DNA from: Gammaproteobacteria bacterium
Lineage (GTDB): Bacteria > Pseudomonadota > Gammaproteobacteria > Nevskiales > Nevskiaceae
DNA length: 64,000 nucleotides
Direction: 5' to 3'
Assembly (NCBI GenBank): GCA_022599775.1
Contig: JAHZLQ010000068.1
Location: 1-64,000, forward strand
Every line of letters begins with the position of its first letter. Within the stretch, counting starts at the first letter, position 1. The notes beneath the pieces were generated by a model that did not search any database, was not told the origin of the DNA, and worked only from the letters and a program-made list of their open reading frames with translations. Shown here one piece after another: positions 63,997-64,000 of this stretch. A program made the translations under genes and the position numbers.

Positions 63997-64000
63997 AATG

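Noticed and set aside
1..64000. tRNA, rRNA or origin of replication
   Set aside because: No cloverleaf with a TTCRA T-loop, no rRNA-like conserved stretch and no DnaA-box cluster was seen in any gap.

Overview
The window is high-GC DNA, roughly two-thirds G+C by eye. It looks like a gammaproteobacterial chromosome of the Xanthomonadales/Nevskiales type. The strongest support is the long run ndk-rlmN-pilF-rodZ-ispG-hisS-yfgM-bamB-der, a conserved gammaproteobacterial gene order. The TonB receptors, RbbA exporter, ElaA, GspAB, MlaA and AstB fit the same assignment. The genus cannot be fixed from the sequence. No rRNA or tRNA gene was seen.

Layout. At 1-491 a CRISPR array enters from the left edge; its last repeat supplies the stop codon of a TPR-GGDEF diguanylate cyclase. 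Then come zwf with a TVP38-type membrane protein (2.9-5.1 kb). A small accessory stretch follows (5.1-8.6 kb) with a MazF/RHH toxin-antitoxin pair, a SEC-C protein and a decayed gene. Next are an ABC-F ATPase and a four-gene RbbA-type export operon (10.5-17.0 kb). Single-gene units for a transglutaminase, an N-formylglutamate amidohydrolase and an S1/P1 nuclease follow, then an MlaA-RND lipid-trafficking pair (19.9-23.2 kb). From 23.4 to 32.2 kb lie a RIO-type kinase, two tiny basic proteins, an acyltransferase, AstB, a fatty acid desaturase divergent from an AraC regulator, ElaA and GspAB.

From 32.2 to 37.7 kb is a heme-iron block: TonB receptor, two-domain HmuY lipoprotein, HugZ heme-degrading protein and a small membrane protein in overlapping order behind a Fur-box-like operator, with ChaN next to it. 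After argD/astC comes the housekeeping der-to-ndk block (39.2-48.5 kb). An unusual iron-sulfur cluster set follows (48.6-52.8 kb): IscA, an IscU-like scaffold lacking the first ligand cysteine, two cysteine desulfurases and CysE. An orphan ACT-domain protein, an MsbA-like exporter and an MHS-type permease come next, then a TonB receptor plus beta-propeller phytase operon with a Pho-box-like site (56.5-60.6 kb).

The right end (60.87-64 kb) is mobile DNA. Two integron gene cassettes with diagnostic attC sites carry a secreted NTR/TIMP-like protein and a ParDE pair. They are followed by a frameshifted IS1182-type transposase placed at the second attC and by an IS30 transposase tail. No integrase gene is visible. 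The items most worth follow-up are these cassettes, the divergent Fe-S scaffold cluster with its heptamer tandem repeat, the CRISPR/cyclase junction, and the two nutrient operons with readable Fur and Pho operators.
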